A DNA stretch of 64,000 nt, from contig LADT01000001.1 of the NCBI GenBank assembly GCA_000961765.1, forward strand, positions 96,185 through 160,184, given 5' to 3'. The DNA comes from Clostridiaceae bacterium BRH_c20a (GTDB lineage: Bacteria; Bacillota; Peptococcia; Peptococcales; BICA1-8). Every line of letters starts with the position of its first letter. The first letter of the stretch is position 1. The translations under genes were made by a program, and so were the position numbers. Below are positions 9,685 to 19,907 of this stretch, piece by piece. The notes beneath the pieces are model-generated. The model was not told the DNA's origin. It ran no database searches and was given only the letters and a program-made list of their open reading frames with translations.

Positions 9685-12600
9685 TTATTTATTAATCAAG
9701 GATACATTGCCCGGAGAACATATTTCTAATAAATCACTTTCCAAGCTAGTCTGCCAATTGACCCAATAGTCCTTTTCAGTTAAGATCATTTTTTTCTCTT
9801 TTTCAAAATAAAGATAAACGGGAATATCTCCCCGATAGTTTTTTAAAATTTCCCTTAATGCCTCTAGTCGGCCAGTGTCTATTAAGTTTGAATCAACTTT
9901 AATATATAGCTGCTTAGTAGACCGCTCTTGTGGGAGATTTATAGCTGAGATATCCTCAGCAAAAAACTTAGGAGTATCTTCCTGAAGATTAATTCTCCCT
10001 TTCATTAACACTACTTTATCAGTCTCTACAAACTGTTGGTATTTTTGTAGTGTTTTGGGAAATATCAATACTTCCATACTACCGCTTAAATCCTCTAGGC
10101 TACAGTAGGCCATAGTTTCACCCCTTTTGGTAACACTCCTCCTAAAAGAGGTTATTACTCCCCCGATAACCTGCCTGCTGCCATCTTCTTCGTGGGTAAT
10201 GTCCGCAATCTGATGTTTGACTTTAGACTTTAACAATTGGGTATATTCGTGTAAAGGATGTCCACTGACATAAAGACCTAATATCTCCTTTTCCATAGCT
10301 AATATATCCCGCTGATTGAAGTCTTCAACATCAGGCAGCTTAATATCAGCAAAATCCATAGTAAAACCCGCTTCCACCCCAACATCAAAAAGAGAAACCT
10401 GATTGGAATTTACACTTTTTTGCAGCTCCTGACCCTGTTCAATACAAGTATCCAATATCTGCAAGAGTTGGACCCGGTTTCCTGGTACTGAACCAAAAGC
10501 ACCACACCTAATCAAGCTCTCCATTACCCTGCGGTTAACCTGACTCAAATCAATCCTTTTACAGAAGTCCTGAAGGGATTTAAAGGAGCCTTCCAAGTCC
10601 CTCGCGGCTAAAATGGCTTGAATAGCACCCTTGCCAACATTTTTTACTGCAACAAGCCCAAAACGGATATTTGATTCAACTACAATAAAGTTTTCCCGAC
10701 TTTCATTGATATCGGGGGGCAAAACTTTAGTTCTCATGCGTTGACATTCAGCAATATAATAGGGTACCCTGTCCGCAGACTCCATAACACTCGTTAAGAG
10801 AGCTGCCATAAACTCCACAGGGTAATGGGCTTTTAAGTAAGCAGTTTGAAAAGCTAACAGTGCATAGGCAGCACTATGGCTTTTATTAAACCCATATCCT
10901 GCAAAGTATTCAATTAGCTCAAATATTTTAATTGCCACCTGTGAATCTATATTATTCTTTTCTGCACCTTTTATGAATTCTTGTTTCAAGCCGGCTATTA
11001 TTTCCGGCTTCTTTTTCCCCATGGCTCTACGCAATAGGTCAGCCTGACCTAAGGTAAAGCCCCCTAGTTCGCTGGCAATCCGCATAACCTGTTCCTGGTA
11101 AATTATAACTCCATAAGTAGGCTTTAGAACGGATTCTAACTTGGGATGCAAATATTCAATTGTTTTTTTACCATGCTTGCGGGCAATAAAATCCTCTACC
11201 ATCCCGCTTCCTAAAGGACCGGGTCTATATAGAGCGACTAAAGCAATAATATCTTCAAAGTGCTCCGGCTTTAACTCCTTTAGAATAGACCGTAACCCTG
11301 AGCTTTCTAATTGAAATACGCCAATACTCTCACCCTTACCTAGGAGTTCATAGGTTAACGAATCATCAAGGTTAATCTTATTAAAATCAATCTTAACTCC
11401 CCAATTATTTTCTACTAAATCCACCGCATTATTTATTACTGTTAACGTCCTTAAGCCCAGTAAATCCATTTTTAGAAGACCAATTTCTTCTACATTTTCT
11501 TTGGCAAATTGAGTGGTAACTCCACCATCACTAGTCTTTTGCAAGGGCAGGTAATGATCTAAGGGTTCCTGAGAAATAACAACTCCTGCAGCATGGGTAC
11601 CAGCATGGCGAGGCATACCCTCGAGAGCCATCGCAGTATCTACTAGCTCTTTAATCTGAGGATTTTCTTCAACCATTTTCTTTAGTTCTGGGGAAACCTC
11701 AAGGGCCCTAGGAATAGTAATTCCTAACTCATTAGGAATTAGTTTAGCTACCTTATCCACTGACCCTAAGGGTATATTCATAACCCGACCGACATCGCGA
11801 ATAGCAGCTCGGGCAGCCATTGTTCCAAAGGTTATAATTTGCGCAACCCGTTCTTTACCGTATTTTTCTACTACATAATCAATTACTTCGCCCCGTCGTT
11901 CATAACAAAAATCTATATCAATATCAGGCATGCTGATCCTTTCCGGATTCAGAAACCTTTCAAATAATAGGTCGTATTTAAGTGGATCAATATCAGTAAT
12001 ACCTAAAGTATAAGAAACAAGACTCCCTGCTGCCGAACCCCGTCCCGGGCCTACATAAATACCTCTAGTGCGGGCGAAACGGATAAAATCCCAAACTATA
12101 AGAAAATACCCGGCATACCCCATCTGTTGGATGATTTTAAGTTCAAATTCCAGTCTTTTGTGAGCTTCCTCGGTAGGCTGTCCATAGCGATTCTCTAAGC
12201 CCTCTAAACACAACTTGTCCAAATAGGTCTCTATAGTAAACCCTTCCGGAACTTCAAATACCGGCATATGGTTTTCTCCAAAGGTAAAATCAACCTGGCA
12301 TTGTTCAGCTATTTTAACTGTATTATGCAATGCTTCCTGATATTCTCCTAAAGAAAGATTCATCTCATCCCAAGATTTTAAGTAGAACTCCTGGGTCTCA
12401 AATTTCAGCCGTGATTCGTCTTCTAAAATCTTAGCCATTTGAATACACATCAGAACATCCTGAACCTTAGCATCTTCAGCTGTTACGTAATGGACATCAT
12501 TTGTGGCAACCAAAGGTATTCCAGTCTCCCCGCTAATTTGGGCTAGTTGAGCATTAACCTTTACCTGCTCATAGAGGCCATGGTTTTGGAGTTCTAAATA

Positions 12601-13116
12601 GAAGCTATTTTCACCAAAAGTTTTCTGATGCCAAAGGGCGCTCTTTTTTGCCTCCTCATATTTATCAGCAATTAAAAGACTGGGTATCTCACCAGCTAAG
12701 CAGGCACTTAAGGCTATTAAACCTTGACTATATTGGGCTAATAACTCTTTATCTACCCTTGGCTTATAATAAAAGCCCTCCAGCCAAGCCATGGAGACAA
12801 TCTTTATCAAATTTTTATATCCGGCATTATCCTTTGCTAACAGTACTAAATGATATGGTGAATCATCTATATTAGCCCGTTTATCAAAACGGGAATTAGG
12901 AGCCACATATACTTCACAACCAATAATAGGCTTTATTCCTGCCTTTTTACAGGCCTTATAAAAATCGATGACACCATACATTACACCATGATCACTAATA
13001 GCTAAAGCTGACATATTGTTGGCTTTAGCCTTGGCCACTAACCTATCTAAGCGGCTGGCACCATCTAGTAGGCTGTAGGCTGTATGGGTGTGGAGGTGTA
13101 TAAATTCTTTGGTCAT
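9685..13116 (-). CDS. dnaE: DNA polymerase III alpha subunit DnaE
   Basis: Replicative polymerase subunit, 1143 residues. The order is an N-terminal PHP domain (IHLHTHTAYSLLDGAS, then ALAISDHGVMYG), the polymerase palm with GPGRGSAAGSLVSY and the catalytic PDIDIDF (near residue 396), fingers with GTHAAGVVIS and GYGFNKSHSAAYALLA, tandem helix-hairpin-helix, and an OB fold (IGGVITSFRRSVTKRG). It is of the dnaE, not polC, type because no exonuclease domain is inserted. A strong AAGGTGGTG precedes the ATG. dnaE next to ytrH-ytrI is conserved in Bacillus and Clostridia. Confidence 0.97.
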   Translation of the reverse strand: MTKEFIHLHTHTAYSLLDGASRLDRLVAKAKANNMSALAISDHGVMYGVIDFYKACKKAGIKPIIGCEVYVAPNSRFDKRANIDDSPYHLVLLAKDNAGYKNLIKIVSMAWLEGFYYKPRVDKELLAQYSQGLIALSACLAGEIPSLLIADKYEEAKKSALWHQKTFGENSFYLELQNHGLYEQVKVNAQLAQISGETGIPLVATNDVHYVTAEDAKVQDVLMCIQMAKILEDESRLKFETQEFYLKSWDEMNLSLGEYQEALHNTVKIAEQCQVDFTFGENHMPVFEVPEGFTIETYLDKLCLEGLENRYGQPTEEAHKRLEFELKIIQQMGYAGYFLIVWDFIRFARTRGIYVGPGRGSAAGSLVSYTLGITDIDPLKYDLLFERFLNPERISMPDIDIDFCYERRGEVIDYVVEKYGKERVAQIITFGTMAARAAIRDVGRVMNIPLGSVDKVAKLIPNELGITIPRALEVSPELKKMVEENPQIKELVDTAMALEGMPRHAGTHAAGVVISQEPLDHYLPLQKTSDGGVTTQFAKENVEEIGLLKMDLLGLRTLTVINNAVDLVENNWGVKIDFNKINLDDSLTYELLGKGESIGVFQLESSGLRSILKELKPEHFEDIIALVALYRPGPLGSGMVEDFIARKHGKKTIEYLHPKLESVLKPTYGVIIYQEQVMRIASELGGFTLGQADLLRRAMGKKKPEIIAGLKQEFIKGAEKNNIDSQVAIKIFELIEYFAGYGFNKSHSAAYALLAFQTAYLKAHYPVEFMAALLTSVMESADRVPYYIAECQRMRTKVLPPDINESRENFIVVESNIRFGLVAVKNVGKGAIQAILAARDLEGSFKSLQDFCKRIDLSQVNRRVMESLIRCGAFGSVPGNRVQLLQILDTCIEQGQELQKSVNSNQVSLFDVGVEAGFTMDFADIKLPDVEDFNQRDILAMEKEILGLYVSGHPLHEYTQLLKSKVKHQIADITHEEDGSRQVIGGVITSFRRSVTKRGETMAYCSLEDLSGSMEVLIFPKTLQKYQQFVETDKVVLMKGRINLQEDTPKFFAEDISAINLPQERSTKQLYIKVDSNLIDTGRLEALREILKNYRGDIPVYLYFEKEKKMILTEKDYWVNWQTSLESDLLEICSPGNVSLINK

Positions 13117-13163
13117 ACTTTCACCACCTTTACTTACTTCTGGGATATGCTTCGAGGTTAGTT

Positions 13164-13210
13164 ACTAGTGACTAGTGACTAGTGACTAGTGACTAGTGAC
13201 TAGTGACTAG
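13164..13210. repeat. Tandem heptanucleotide repeat ACTAGTG
   Basis: Nearly seven perfect copies of a 7-base unit lie just upstream of dnaE. The unit is the core word of the repeats at 3929-4020 and 7652-7735, so it looks like local slippage amplification within that family. Confidence 0.9.
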
Positions 13211-13276
13211 CTCAGATTATGTTACTAATGGGACAGATTAAGGCTGAGGTTTAGGTTAAGTAATGATTTATTGTTT

Positions 13277-13312
13277 TTCTCAACCTTAGCCTAGCGAAGC
13301 GAAACCTTAACC
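13277..13312. repeat. 36-base dispersed repeat, copy 2
   Basis: Exact inverse of 4722-4757 (begins TTCTCAACCTTAGCCTAGCG). Perfect conservation over 36 intergenic bases, 8.5 kb apart, points to recent spread or gene conversion. Confidence 0.85.
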
Positions 13313-13471
13313 TAGGAATTATACTGTAGAACTGTAGAACTGTAGGTACTATGCTTCTGCGGGCGAAGCCCCTTATGTATATTTTTTCAACACAAAACAA
13401 CTATTGTCCTGCATATTACAGCTTTACAAAAATATATATTATTAATTCAACCTATTTGCGGGGTAATTACT

Positions 13472-13798
13472 ATGAATTTTACTGATAGATTAATATTCAT
13501 CTTTTGCACTTCTTTAGGAATAGTTCTAGGGGGTGCCTTGATAGGTTCATTATCAACTATTATAACAGGACATCAACCCTATTTTACTATGAGAAAACTG
13601 GCCGAGGATATGAAGCTTTGGGCAGTAGTTGCCGCCATAGGAGGCTCCTTTAGTTCCTTTGAAGCCCTGGGCTCCGGGCTTTTTTCCGGTGAATTTCGCA
13701 TTTTAGGCAAGCATTTTTTCTATGTAGTAAGCTCTTTTGCCGGAGCCGAACTTGGTATCTATCTAATTTATACACTAACAGGTAGTGCTAATCCATGA
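13472..13798 (+). CDS. ytrH: Sporulation membrane protein YtrH family
   Basis: This 108-residue protein has hydrophobic segments at about 8-30 (FIFCTSLGIVLGGALIGSLS), 45-65 and 80-102, and the family-typical MRKLAEDMKLWAVVAAIGG and EFRILGKHFFYVVSSFAGAELG. YtrH and YtrI are needed for efficient sporulation in Bacillus subtilis and lie next to dnaE there too. It overlaps ytrI by 4 bases (ATGA). The biochemical role is unknown. Confidence 0.9.
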   Translation: MNFTDRLIFIFCTSLGIVLGGALIGSLSTIITGHQPYFTMRKLAEDMKLWAVVAAIGGSFSSFEALGSGLFSGEFRILGKHFFYVVSSFAGAELGIYLIYTLTGSANP

Positions 13799-14310
13799 AG
13801 ATTTTCTATTTTCCACCGGAAAGACAGCTTGCCAAAGATATGGCTCTACTTACAATAGGAATAATTATTGGAGCAGTTCTTGCTACTTTAGCTATTGGTT
13901 ATCAAATAGAAAAAGTTCATAATGAGAACTCACTTTTAAAGGTAGAGCTAAATGAAAGAAAAAACCAGATTAAAGCCTTAGAGGATCAGGTTACAGAGGC
14001 TAAAAAATGGTTTGTTGTTAAAGAAATCGAAATAGACTTGGAATTACCAAAGAGAAACTTTGCTGACAAAGATGATTTGGAGCTAAAAATCAAAGAACAA
14101 ATTAAAGAAATGCTAAAAGAGATTAGAGGAAAAAGGGTCAATAACTTAGATCCCCAGGTGATTTGGCATATTGTTGAGGGAAGGCAGATAGAAACATTAG
14201 GCTATAAATTTATTTTGAAAGTAAAAGGTGTCTTAGTATCTGAAAAGGTTGTATTTTTTGTTTATGCCGAGTATCAGGCATCTAATCAGCAAGAGGAACC
14301 GGTGATGTAG
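13795..14310 (+). CDS. ytrI: Sporulation protein YtrI-like
   Basis: This 171-residue protein has one N-terminal transmembrane helix (ALLTIGIIIGAVLATLAIGY), then a coiled-coil stretch (NSLLKVELNERKNQIKALED), then a C-terminal alpha/beta domain facing the other side of the membrane. This layout and the coupling to ytrH match YtrI. Sequence conservation in the family is low, so the name rests partly on synteny. A rho-independent terminator follows at 14369. Confidence 0.78.
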   Translation: MKIFYFPPERQLAKDMALLTIGIIIGAVLATLAIGYQIEKVHNENSLLKVELNERKNQIKALEDQVTEAKKWFVVKEIEIDLELPKRNFADKDDLELKIKEQIKEMLKEIRGKRVNNLDPQVIWHIVEGRQIETLGYKFILKVKGVLVSEKVVFFVYAEYQASNQQEEPVM

Positions 14311-14663
14311 ATCTAATTTAGAATTTAGAATTTAAAATTGTTAAGCAAAAATGCAATGGTGGAAATGGAAGACCCAGTTTGTCGGAACAACTGGGTCTTT
14401 TTAGTACTTATTTTTAATAGTATCCAGAACCTACAGCTCTTCCTGTCATCGCGAGCATAGCGTGGCGATCTCAGACCCAAGGTTTGCCACAGGCTGAAGC
14501 CTTCGCATTTATCACCCTTGCTTGGACAACTATAAACAAGTGATTTCACATCCTGAGCGATAGCGAAGTATTTTACGCAATGAAGAATCTTAAGATCCTT
14601 CGATCGTACTTCCCTCAGGATGACACAGCAACAATAGTAGCTTTGATAGCAATGACATTTATC
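14311..14663. other. Intergenic region with a REP/MITE-like element
   Basis: Apart from the ytrI terminator there is no gene. 14444-14475 holds the ATCGCGAGCATAGCGTGGCG word and 14551-14626 is bounded by an inverted repeat CATCCTGAG...CTCAGGATG with internal GCGAAG/CTTCG words. These are the 'gcgagcgtagcg' type of short interspersed elements found in many Clostridia. A relative occurs at 16405-16495. Confidence 0.6.
14369..14402 (+). terminator. Rho-independent terminator after ytrHI
   Basis: AAGACCCAGTT (14369-14379) pairs with AACTGGGTCTT (14389-14399) and is followed by a T run. It could also work in the minus direction. Confidence 0.9.
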
Positions 14664-15968
14664 CTATTTTTTTACTACCCTTGCGGTAGTTAGTGCTTTC
14701 CCTTTGAGTTCCGTGCCGCTGTACATTTCAATTTCAACTGTACAGGTCTTTTTATCTGTCTGCAATATCTTAGTGAAAACATCGACCATCTCCCCTACTG
14801 CTGGAGGACTCATCTGATATAAGGTAAAGTTTTCTGTCACTGTATCCCATTTTAAACTTTTACGAATAGCAATAAAGGCGGCTGTACTCATAATCATTAC
14901 CACAGTACCAACACTAGCTGTACCCATTTCGCTAACCATAAACTCTGTAATCTCTCCTTCTAGCTTGACTCCACCCTCCCATTCACCCAATTTGAAACCG
15001 CTTAGGGTTAAGTTATCAACAGTTTCACCTACCTGTGGCTGTCTTTGGGTTTGCTGGAATGCTTTCAGAATGTCCTGCCGGCTTACTACACCAATTAGAT
15101 GCTTTTCATCATCCACTACCGGTACTAATTCAAAGCCTTCCCATACTAAGACTCTTGAAAGGTGCGTAACCAGAGTCTTCGGTCCTGCAGTTAAAACATC
15201 AGCAGTCATAACAGCTAAAATGCTGGCATCAGGGTCAGCACCCGCTGCATCAACTGCAGATACAATGCCCACAAGAACACCATTATGATCAACCACTGGA
15301 AAACGGCTATGCCCTGATCTTTGAGCCAATTCATGCCACTTTGAAACCTTATACTCGGGAGATAAAAATTCTGCCTCAGTAACCATAATATCCTCTACCC
15401 TTACTAACTCCTTGTATGTTAACCTTTCGTAAACTGCCCTGTTAATCATAGAAGTAGTCACAAAGGTATCGTAGGGACAGGTTATTATAGGAAGGTTCAA
15501 GCTTTTTCCTTTTTGCAATACTAAATCAGATACCATAAAACCACCTGTAACTAGCAGGGCAGCACCCTTTTCCAAACCCAAAAGCTGCATTTCTTCTCTG
15601 TCTCCAACTAAAAGGAGGGCTTGTTTTTCAATATATTTTCCTAAAACCTCCTCAGTTGTAGAACCAATAACAAATTGCTGTGGTAACGTGCCCAACTTCT
15701 CATGACCGCACAAAACTTCCCCTTCCACAATTAAGGATATTTCTCTTAAGTTTAAGTCCTCTAATTCCTTCTCGGCTACATCTTCTATGCGGATAGTCCC
15801 TACCTTAGGAATGGAGCTTACTAGCCCCTGGGATTCTGCTTCTTTAATCGCCCGATAAGCTGTTCCCTCACTTACATCCAACTCCTTTGCAATTTGTCGA
15901 ACAGAAACCTTAGTTCCTACCTGTAAATCCCTTATATATCTGATTATGACCTCATGCTTAGTTTCCAT
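14664..15968 (-). CDS. ytoI: DRTGG and CBS domain regulator, YtoI-like
   Basis: This 434-residue protein has an N-terminal winged helix-turn-helix (VSVRQIAKELDVSEGTAYRAI), a DRTGG-type domain (about 90-185; LLVTGGFMVSDLVLQKG), two CBS repeats (about 195-310; FPVVDHNGVLVGIVSAVDA and LVPVVDDEKHLIGVVSRQDI) and a hot-dog/thioesterase-like C terminus. The order is that of Bacillus YtoI, encoded near ytrI-dnaE there too. CBS pairs normally sense adenine nucleotides. The DNA targets and the ligand of this family are not established. Confidence 0.88.
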   Translation of the reverse strand: METKHEVIIRYIRDLQVGTKVSVRQIAKELDVSEGTAYRAIKEAESQGLVSSIPKVGTIRIEDVAEKELEDLNLREISLIVEGEVLCGHEKLGTLPQQFVIGSTTEEVLGKYIEKQALLLVGDREEMQLLGLEKGAALLVTGGFMVSDLVLQKGKSLNLPIITCPYDTFVTTSMINRAVYERLTYKELVRVEDIMVTEAEFLSPEYKVSKWHELAQRSGHSRFPVVDHNGVLVGIVSAVDAAGADPDASILAVMTADVLTAGPKTLVTHLSRVLVWEGFELVPVVDDEKHLIGVVSRQDILKAFQQTQRQPQVGETVDNLTLSGFKLGEWEGGVKLEGEITEFMVSEMGTASVGTVVMIMSTAAFIAIRKSLKWDTVTENFTLYQMSPPAVGEMVDVFTKILQTDKKTCTVEIEMYSGTELKGKALTTARVVKK

Positions 15969-16047
15969 ATGAAAAATCAGCCTCCAATTTGCACAATTCT
16001 TTGATTATTATAACAGAAATACCCTAGTTGTACTACTTCATTATAAC

Positions 16048-16078
16048 AAAAAAGGTTCCTGTTATAAAACAGAAACCT
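16048..16078 (-). terminator. Terminator of the spore-protein-like gene
   Basis: On the minus strand AGGTTTCTGTT (16078-16068) pairs with AACAGGAACCT (16063-16053), then a T run. The stem begins at the stop codon of the upstream gene. Confidence 0.8.
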
Positions 16079-16259
16079 AAAGCCAACCCCAACTTCTCAT
16101 TTTCCTGGTCATAACTCCTCCGATACGACCTGATTCTTCTGCGGTAAGCTCAGGCCAACCACCACCGAATTTAATCTTCGGCATTAGACCTAATTCTTCT
16201 GCTATCTCTAGTTTTAAGATATCCCGGGCATAATAAGTTTTCATTTTTCTAGGTTTCAA
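16077..16259 (-). CDS. Small acid-soluble spore protein, alpha/beta-type-like
   Basis: This 60-residue basic protein has the two blocks of alpha/beta SASPs in order, ILKLEIAEELGL and LTAEESGRIGGVMTRKM, the latter matching the family's LTSRENGxVGGxMVKKM helix. The linker is replaced by a Gly/Trp-containing segment (IKFGGGWPE), so it is a diverged member. Such proteins coat spore DNA. A TTG start at 16259 is preceded by AAGGTGGTG at good distance. An internal ATG at 16244 would give 55 residues and has a poorer site. Confidence 0.75.
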   Translation of the reverse strand: MKPRKMKTYYARDILKLEIAEELGLMPKIKFGGGWPELTAEESGRIGGVMTRKMRSWGWL

Positions 16260-16587
16260 TTTAGGGACACCACCTTGATTTTTATATAATACTTAGATTT
16301 CGCTGCATTTCATTACGCTAGGTTAAGATTAAGGTTATTTTTTTAAGTTCGTCCCATAAAGCAACTGATGTGCAGTATGGCCAGTCATACGTCTATAGAG
16401 TATTCTCCATTTTGTCATTGCGAGCCCGTGAGGGCGTGGCAATCTATTGGGTCGGAGATTGCTTTGTCGCTTTGCTCTTCGCAATAATCACGAGTTGCAC
16501 AAACTACGATAAACAAAGCATTCCCGTCAATGACAAGAAAGGATATACGGTTTACTTTAAAATGAATAGACGGGAGCAAAGAAATTT
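16260..16587. other. Intergenic region with dispersed repeats
   Basis: No gene. 16300-16345 is a diverged member of the TAGCCTAGCGAAGC/TTAAGGTT family (CATTACGCTAGGTTAAGATT). 16405-16495 is a ~90-base element with ATTGCGAGCCCGTGAGGGCG, AATCTATTGGGTCGGAGATT and CTTCGCAATAATCACGAG words that fold on each other, related to the element near 14444. Confidence 0.6.
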
Positions 16588-17265
16588 TTATTTCTTTGCT
16601 TGAAATTCGTTGATTATATTGATGGCAAACGGGCCTACATCACCTACTGCAAAAGCTTTCATAGTTCCAGCGGCCACATTTCTAATTGCAGCAGTAATAA
16701 TCTCCTCCTCTATGTCCATCTCGCCCAGAGCCTTTTTTATCTCCAGAGCAGCAATAATACCAAATCTAGAGGAAATAGTATTAATTTTGCTTACCAAATT
16801 AGTTGGTGCCTCAAAGACATTGCCTATATTTTGGAAAACACCCTTCACCATTTCCTTTGAAGCATTATCATCACCTTCAATGACTATTACCGGTTTTTCA
16901 CCTAAAGCCATTTCTTTGGCATGACCTACAATTTTGGCTGATACTTTATTCCTTTTGGTGTTTAGATCAATATGAGAAAAGGTTGTAGCTATATTAACAA
17001 GAACTGCACCAGGAGCTAAGTAGCTGTCAACTTCTTCTATTGCTTGGGGAATGATGTCGGTGGCTAAAGCTAAAATGACTAAATCAGCCTTATTTAATTC
17101 CGTTTTATCTACAACGAGAGCATTAGAGCTTTGGCTTAAGCTTTCCGCGGCTTCTCTAACTCGGTCATAAACATATACCTGATAATTCCCGGATAATTTC
17201 CTTGCTAAAAAGCTTCCCATTCGGCCAGATCCAATAATTAATAATTCCGGAAGTACTTTCTCCAA
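16588..17265 (-). CDS. NAD(P)-binding oxidoreductase, F420-dependent/ProC-like
   Basis: This 225-residue protein has a Rossmann dinucleotide site near the N terminus (LLIIGSGRMGSFLARKL), then a VILALATDIIPQAIEEV strand-helix and a helical C-terminal domain ending GPFAINIINEF. The pattern is that of the F420-dependent NADP reductase/pyrroline-5-carboxylate reductase N-terminal family (6PGDH superfamily fold). The substrate is unknown. The GTG at 17274 is part of the GAGGTGAT ribosome-binding site, so TTG at 17265 is preferred. Confidence 0.7.
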   Translation of the reverse strand: MEKVLPELLIIGSGRMGSFLARKLSGNYQVYVYDRVREAAESLSQSSNALVVDKTELNKADLVILALATDIIPQAIEEVDSYLAPGAVLVNIATTFSHIDLNTKRNKVSAKIVGHAKEMALGEKPVIVIEGDDNASKEMVKGVFQNIGNVFEAPTNLVSKINTISSRFGIIAALEIKKALGEMDIEEEIITAAIRNVAAGTMKAFAVGDVGPFAINIINEFQAKK

Positions 17266-17669
17266 TCTTATCACCTCAATTATTTAATCGTTCTAATACT
17301 AAAATACCCAAACTTAAGTTAATTTTACATAAAGGGCATTAAATTGTTCCCCGTTCCCCAAGAACAGCCCACAAATTACTAAAATTAAGAGCTAATAAAT
17401 TAATTTTACATCAACACATTGATTTCCTCCCCAGGAAAACAAATTAATTTTTATATGCATAATTACCCATAAGTTGTTAAACCTATTATTATGGATACAT
17501 ACCTCATGACAAGAAACATGAAGTAAGAAGCAAGAGGCAAGATTGACTTTTTCCTGCATCCTGCATCCTGTAGGAGGTGTGTCCCCCAACATTAATTGGG
17601 GACATACCTCAAAAGTATCACATGCATTAGAGGTGTGTCCCCTAACCTATTTTAAGGAGGATCAGGTAT
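17266..17669. other. Intergenic region upstream of the DUF378 gene
   Basis: No gene that I can support. It contains AT-rich sequence with repeated AATTAATTTTACAT words (near 17320 and 17398), repeated CCTGCATC words near 17553-17568 and the three-arm hairpin element at 17574-17642. Confidence 0.55.
17574..17642. repeat. Dispersed hairpin element, copy 2, three alternating arms
   Basis: GAGGTGTGTCCCC at 17574-17586, GGGGACATACCTC at 17598-17610 and GAGGTGTGTCCCC again at 17630-17642. The middle arm can pair with either outer arm, giving two mutually exclusive hairpins just upstream of the Shine-Dalgarno of the DUF378 gene. Bases 17621-17644 match 8178-8201 exactly in inverse orientation. Confidence 0.85.
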
Positions 17670-17870
17670 ATGGATAAAATTGCTTTATTATTAGTTATAA
17701 TTGGTGCATTAAACTGGGGATTAATTGGGCTTTTCGGCTTTGACCTTGTAGCAACTTTATTTGGTGGACAAAATGCACTCTTAAGTAGAATCGTATATTC
17801 TTTAGTTGGTGCTGCCGGTTTATACTCGATAACATTCTTACTGGGTAATAAGGTCCGAGAAAAAAGTTAA
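17670..17870 (+). CDS. DUF378 small membrane protein
   Basis: This 66-residue protein has two hydrophobic helices (ALLLVIIGALNWGLIGLFGF and IVYSLVGAAGLYSITFLLG) separated by a short loop (VATLFGG). GALNWGL and the ...VGAAGLY pattern define the DUF378 family, whose function is unknown. AAGGAGG lies well placed before the ATG. A three-arm hairpin upstream and a strong terminator downstream make it a single-gene unit. Confidence 0.88.
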   Translation: MDKIALLLVIIGALNWGLIGLFGFDLVATLFGGQNALLSRIVYSLVGAAGLYSITFLLGNKVREKS

Positions 17871-17905
17871 AAATAACTGCTAATGGATGGTATGTGTAAA
17901 CAACA

Positions 17906-17947
17906 AAGCCGAAACCACGGAGTACAGCTGTGGCTTCGGCCTTTTTT
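17906..17947 (+). terminator. Terminator after the DUF378 gene
   Basis: GCCGAAACCAC (17908-17918) pairs with GTGGCTTCGGC (17930-17940) with one mismatch, followed by CTTTTTT. Confidence 0.92.
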
Positions 17948-18001
17948 ACTTTCAATTGTGTTATAATAATACATAATTAAGAAAAAAGGAGTGCTTTAGT
18001 T

Positions 18002-18211
18002 ATGGCTTTTTTCTTTCGTAACAAGACAGTTAATGAATTAAGAAAGAAATGGGGTTTAACCACCAAGGAGCTTGCTATGCGAGTAAAAGTAGAAAATATT
18101 GACATTCTAAATATTGATGCTTACAAGATAAAGGATGTCCCCGAACCCTTGAAAACTAAAATACTCCCTATTCTAAATGGGGATGATCTTGATAAAATAC
18201 CCTGGCTTTAA
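18002..18211 (+). CDS. Hypothetical small protein, HTH-like start
   Basis: This 69-residue soluble protein is not one I recognise. MAFFFRNKTVNELRKKWGLTTKELAMRVKV resembles the first helices of a repressor-type helix-turn-helix, and the acidic remainder contains VPEPLKTKILPIL. It has a good ribosome-binding site (AAAAAGGAG), a TATAAT-like box at 17962-17967 and its own terminator, so it is very likely a real gene. The function is unknown. Confidence 0.7.
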   Translation: MAFFFRNKTVNELRKKWGLTTKELAMRVKVENIDILNIDAYKIKDVPEPLKTKILPILNGDDLDKIPWL

Positions 18212-18238
18212 TCCAGGGGAATATAGATAAATGATAAA

Positions 18239-18265
18239 AGTGGGGCCACAAGGCCCCACTTTTTA
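18239..18265. terminator. Bidirectional terminator between the 69-aa gene and gdhA
   Basis: AGTGGGGCC (18239-18247), loop ACAA, GGCCCCACT (18252-18260), with T-rich sequence downstream on the plus strand and a weaker one on the minus strand, next to the gdhA stop. Confidence 0.93.
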
Positions 18266-18275
18266 TACCCAACCT

Positions 18276-19907
<1,632 letters not shown>

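Larger units (their letters stand above)
13117..13471. other. Gene-free divergent region between dnaE and ytrH
   Basis: Carries the ACTAGTG tandem array, the 36-base repeat copy at 13277-13312, and CTGTAGAACTGTAGAACTGTAGG words near 13326. It must hold the divergent promoters of dnaE and ytrHI, but I could not place them confidently. Confidence 0.6.

Noticed and set aside
13164..13210. Possible CRISPR-like array
   Set aside because: Unit is 7 bases, perfectly tandem, with no spacers; it is a microsatellite-type repeat.
17392..17592. Minus-strand 66-codon frame between the oxidoreductase and DUF378 genes
   Set aside because: It runs through repeat sequence, has no ribosome-binding site and no recognisable protein pattern.
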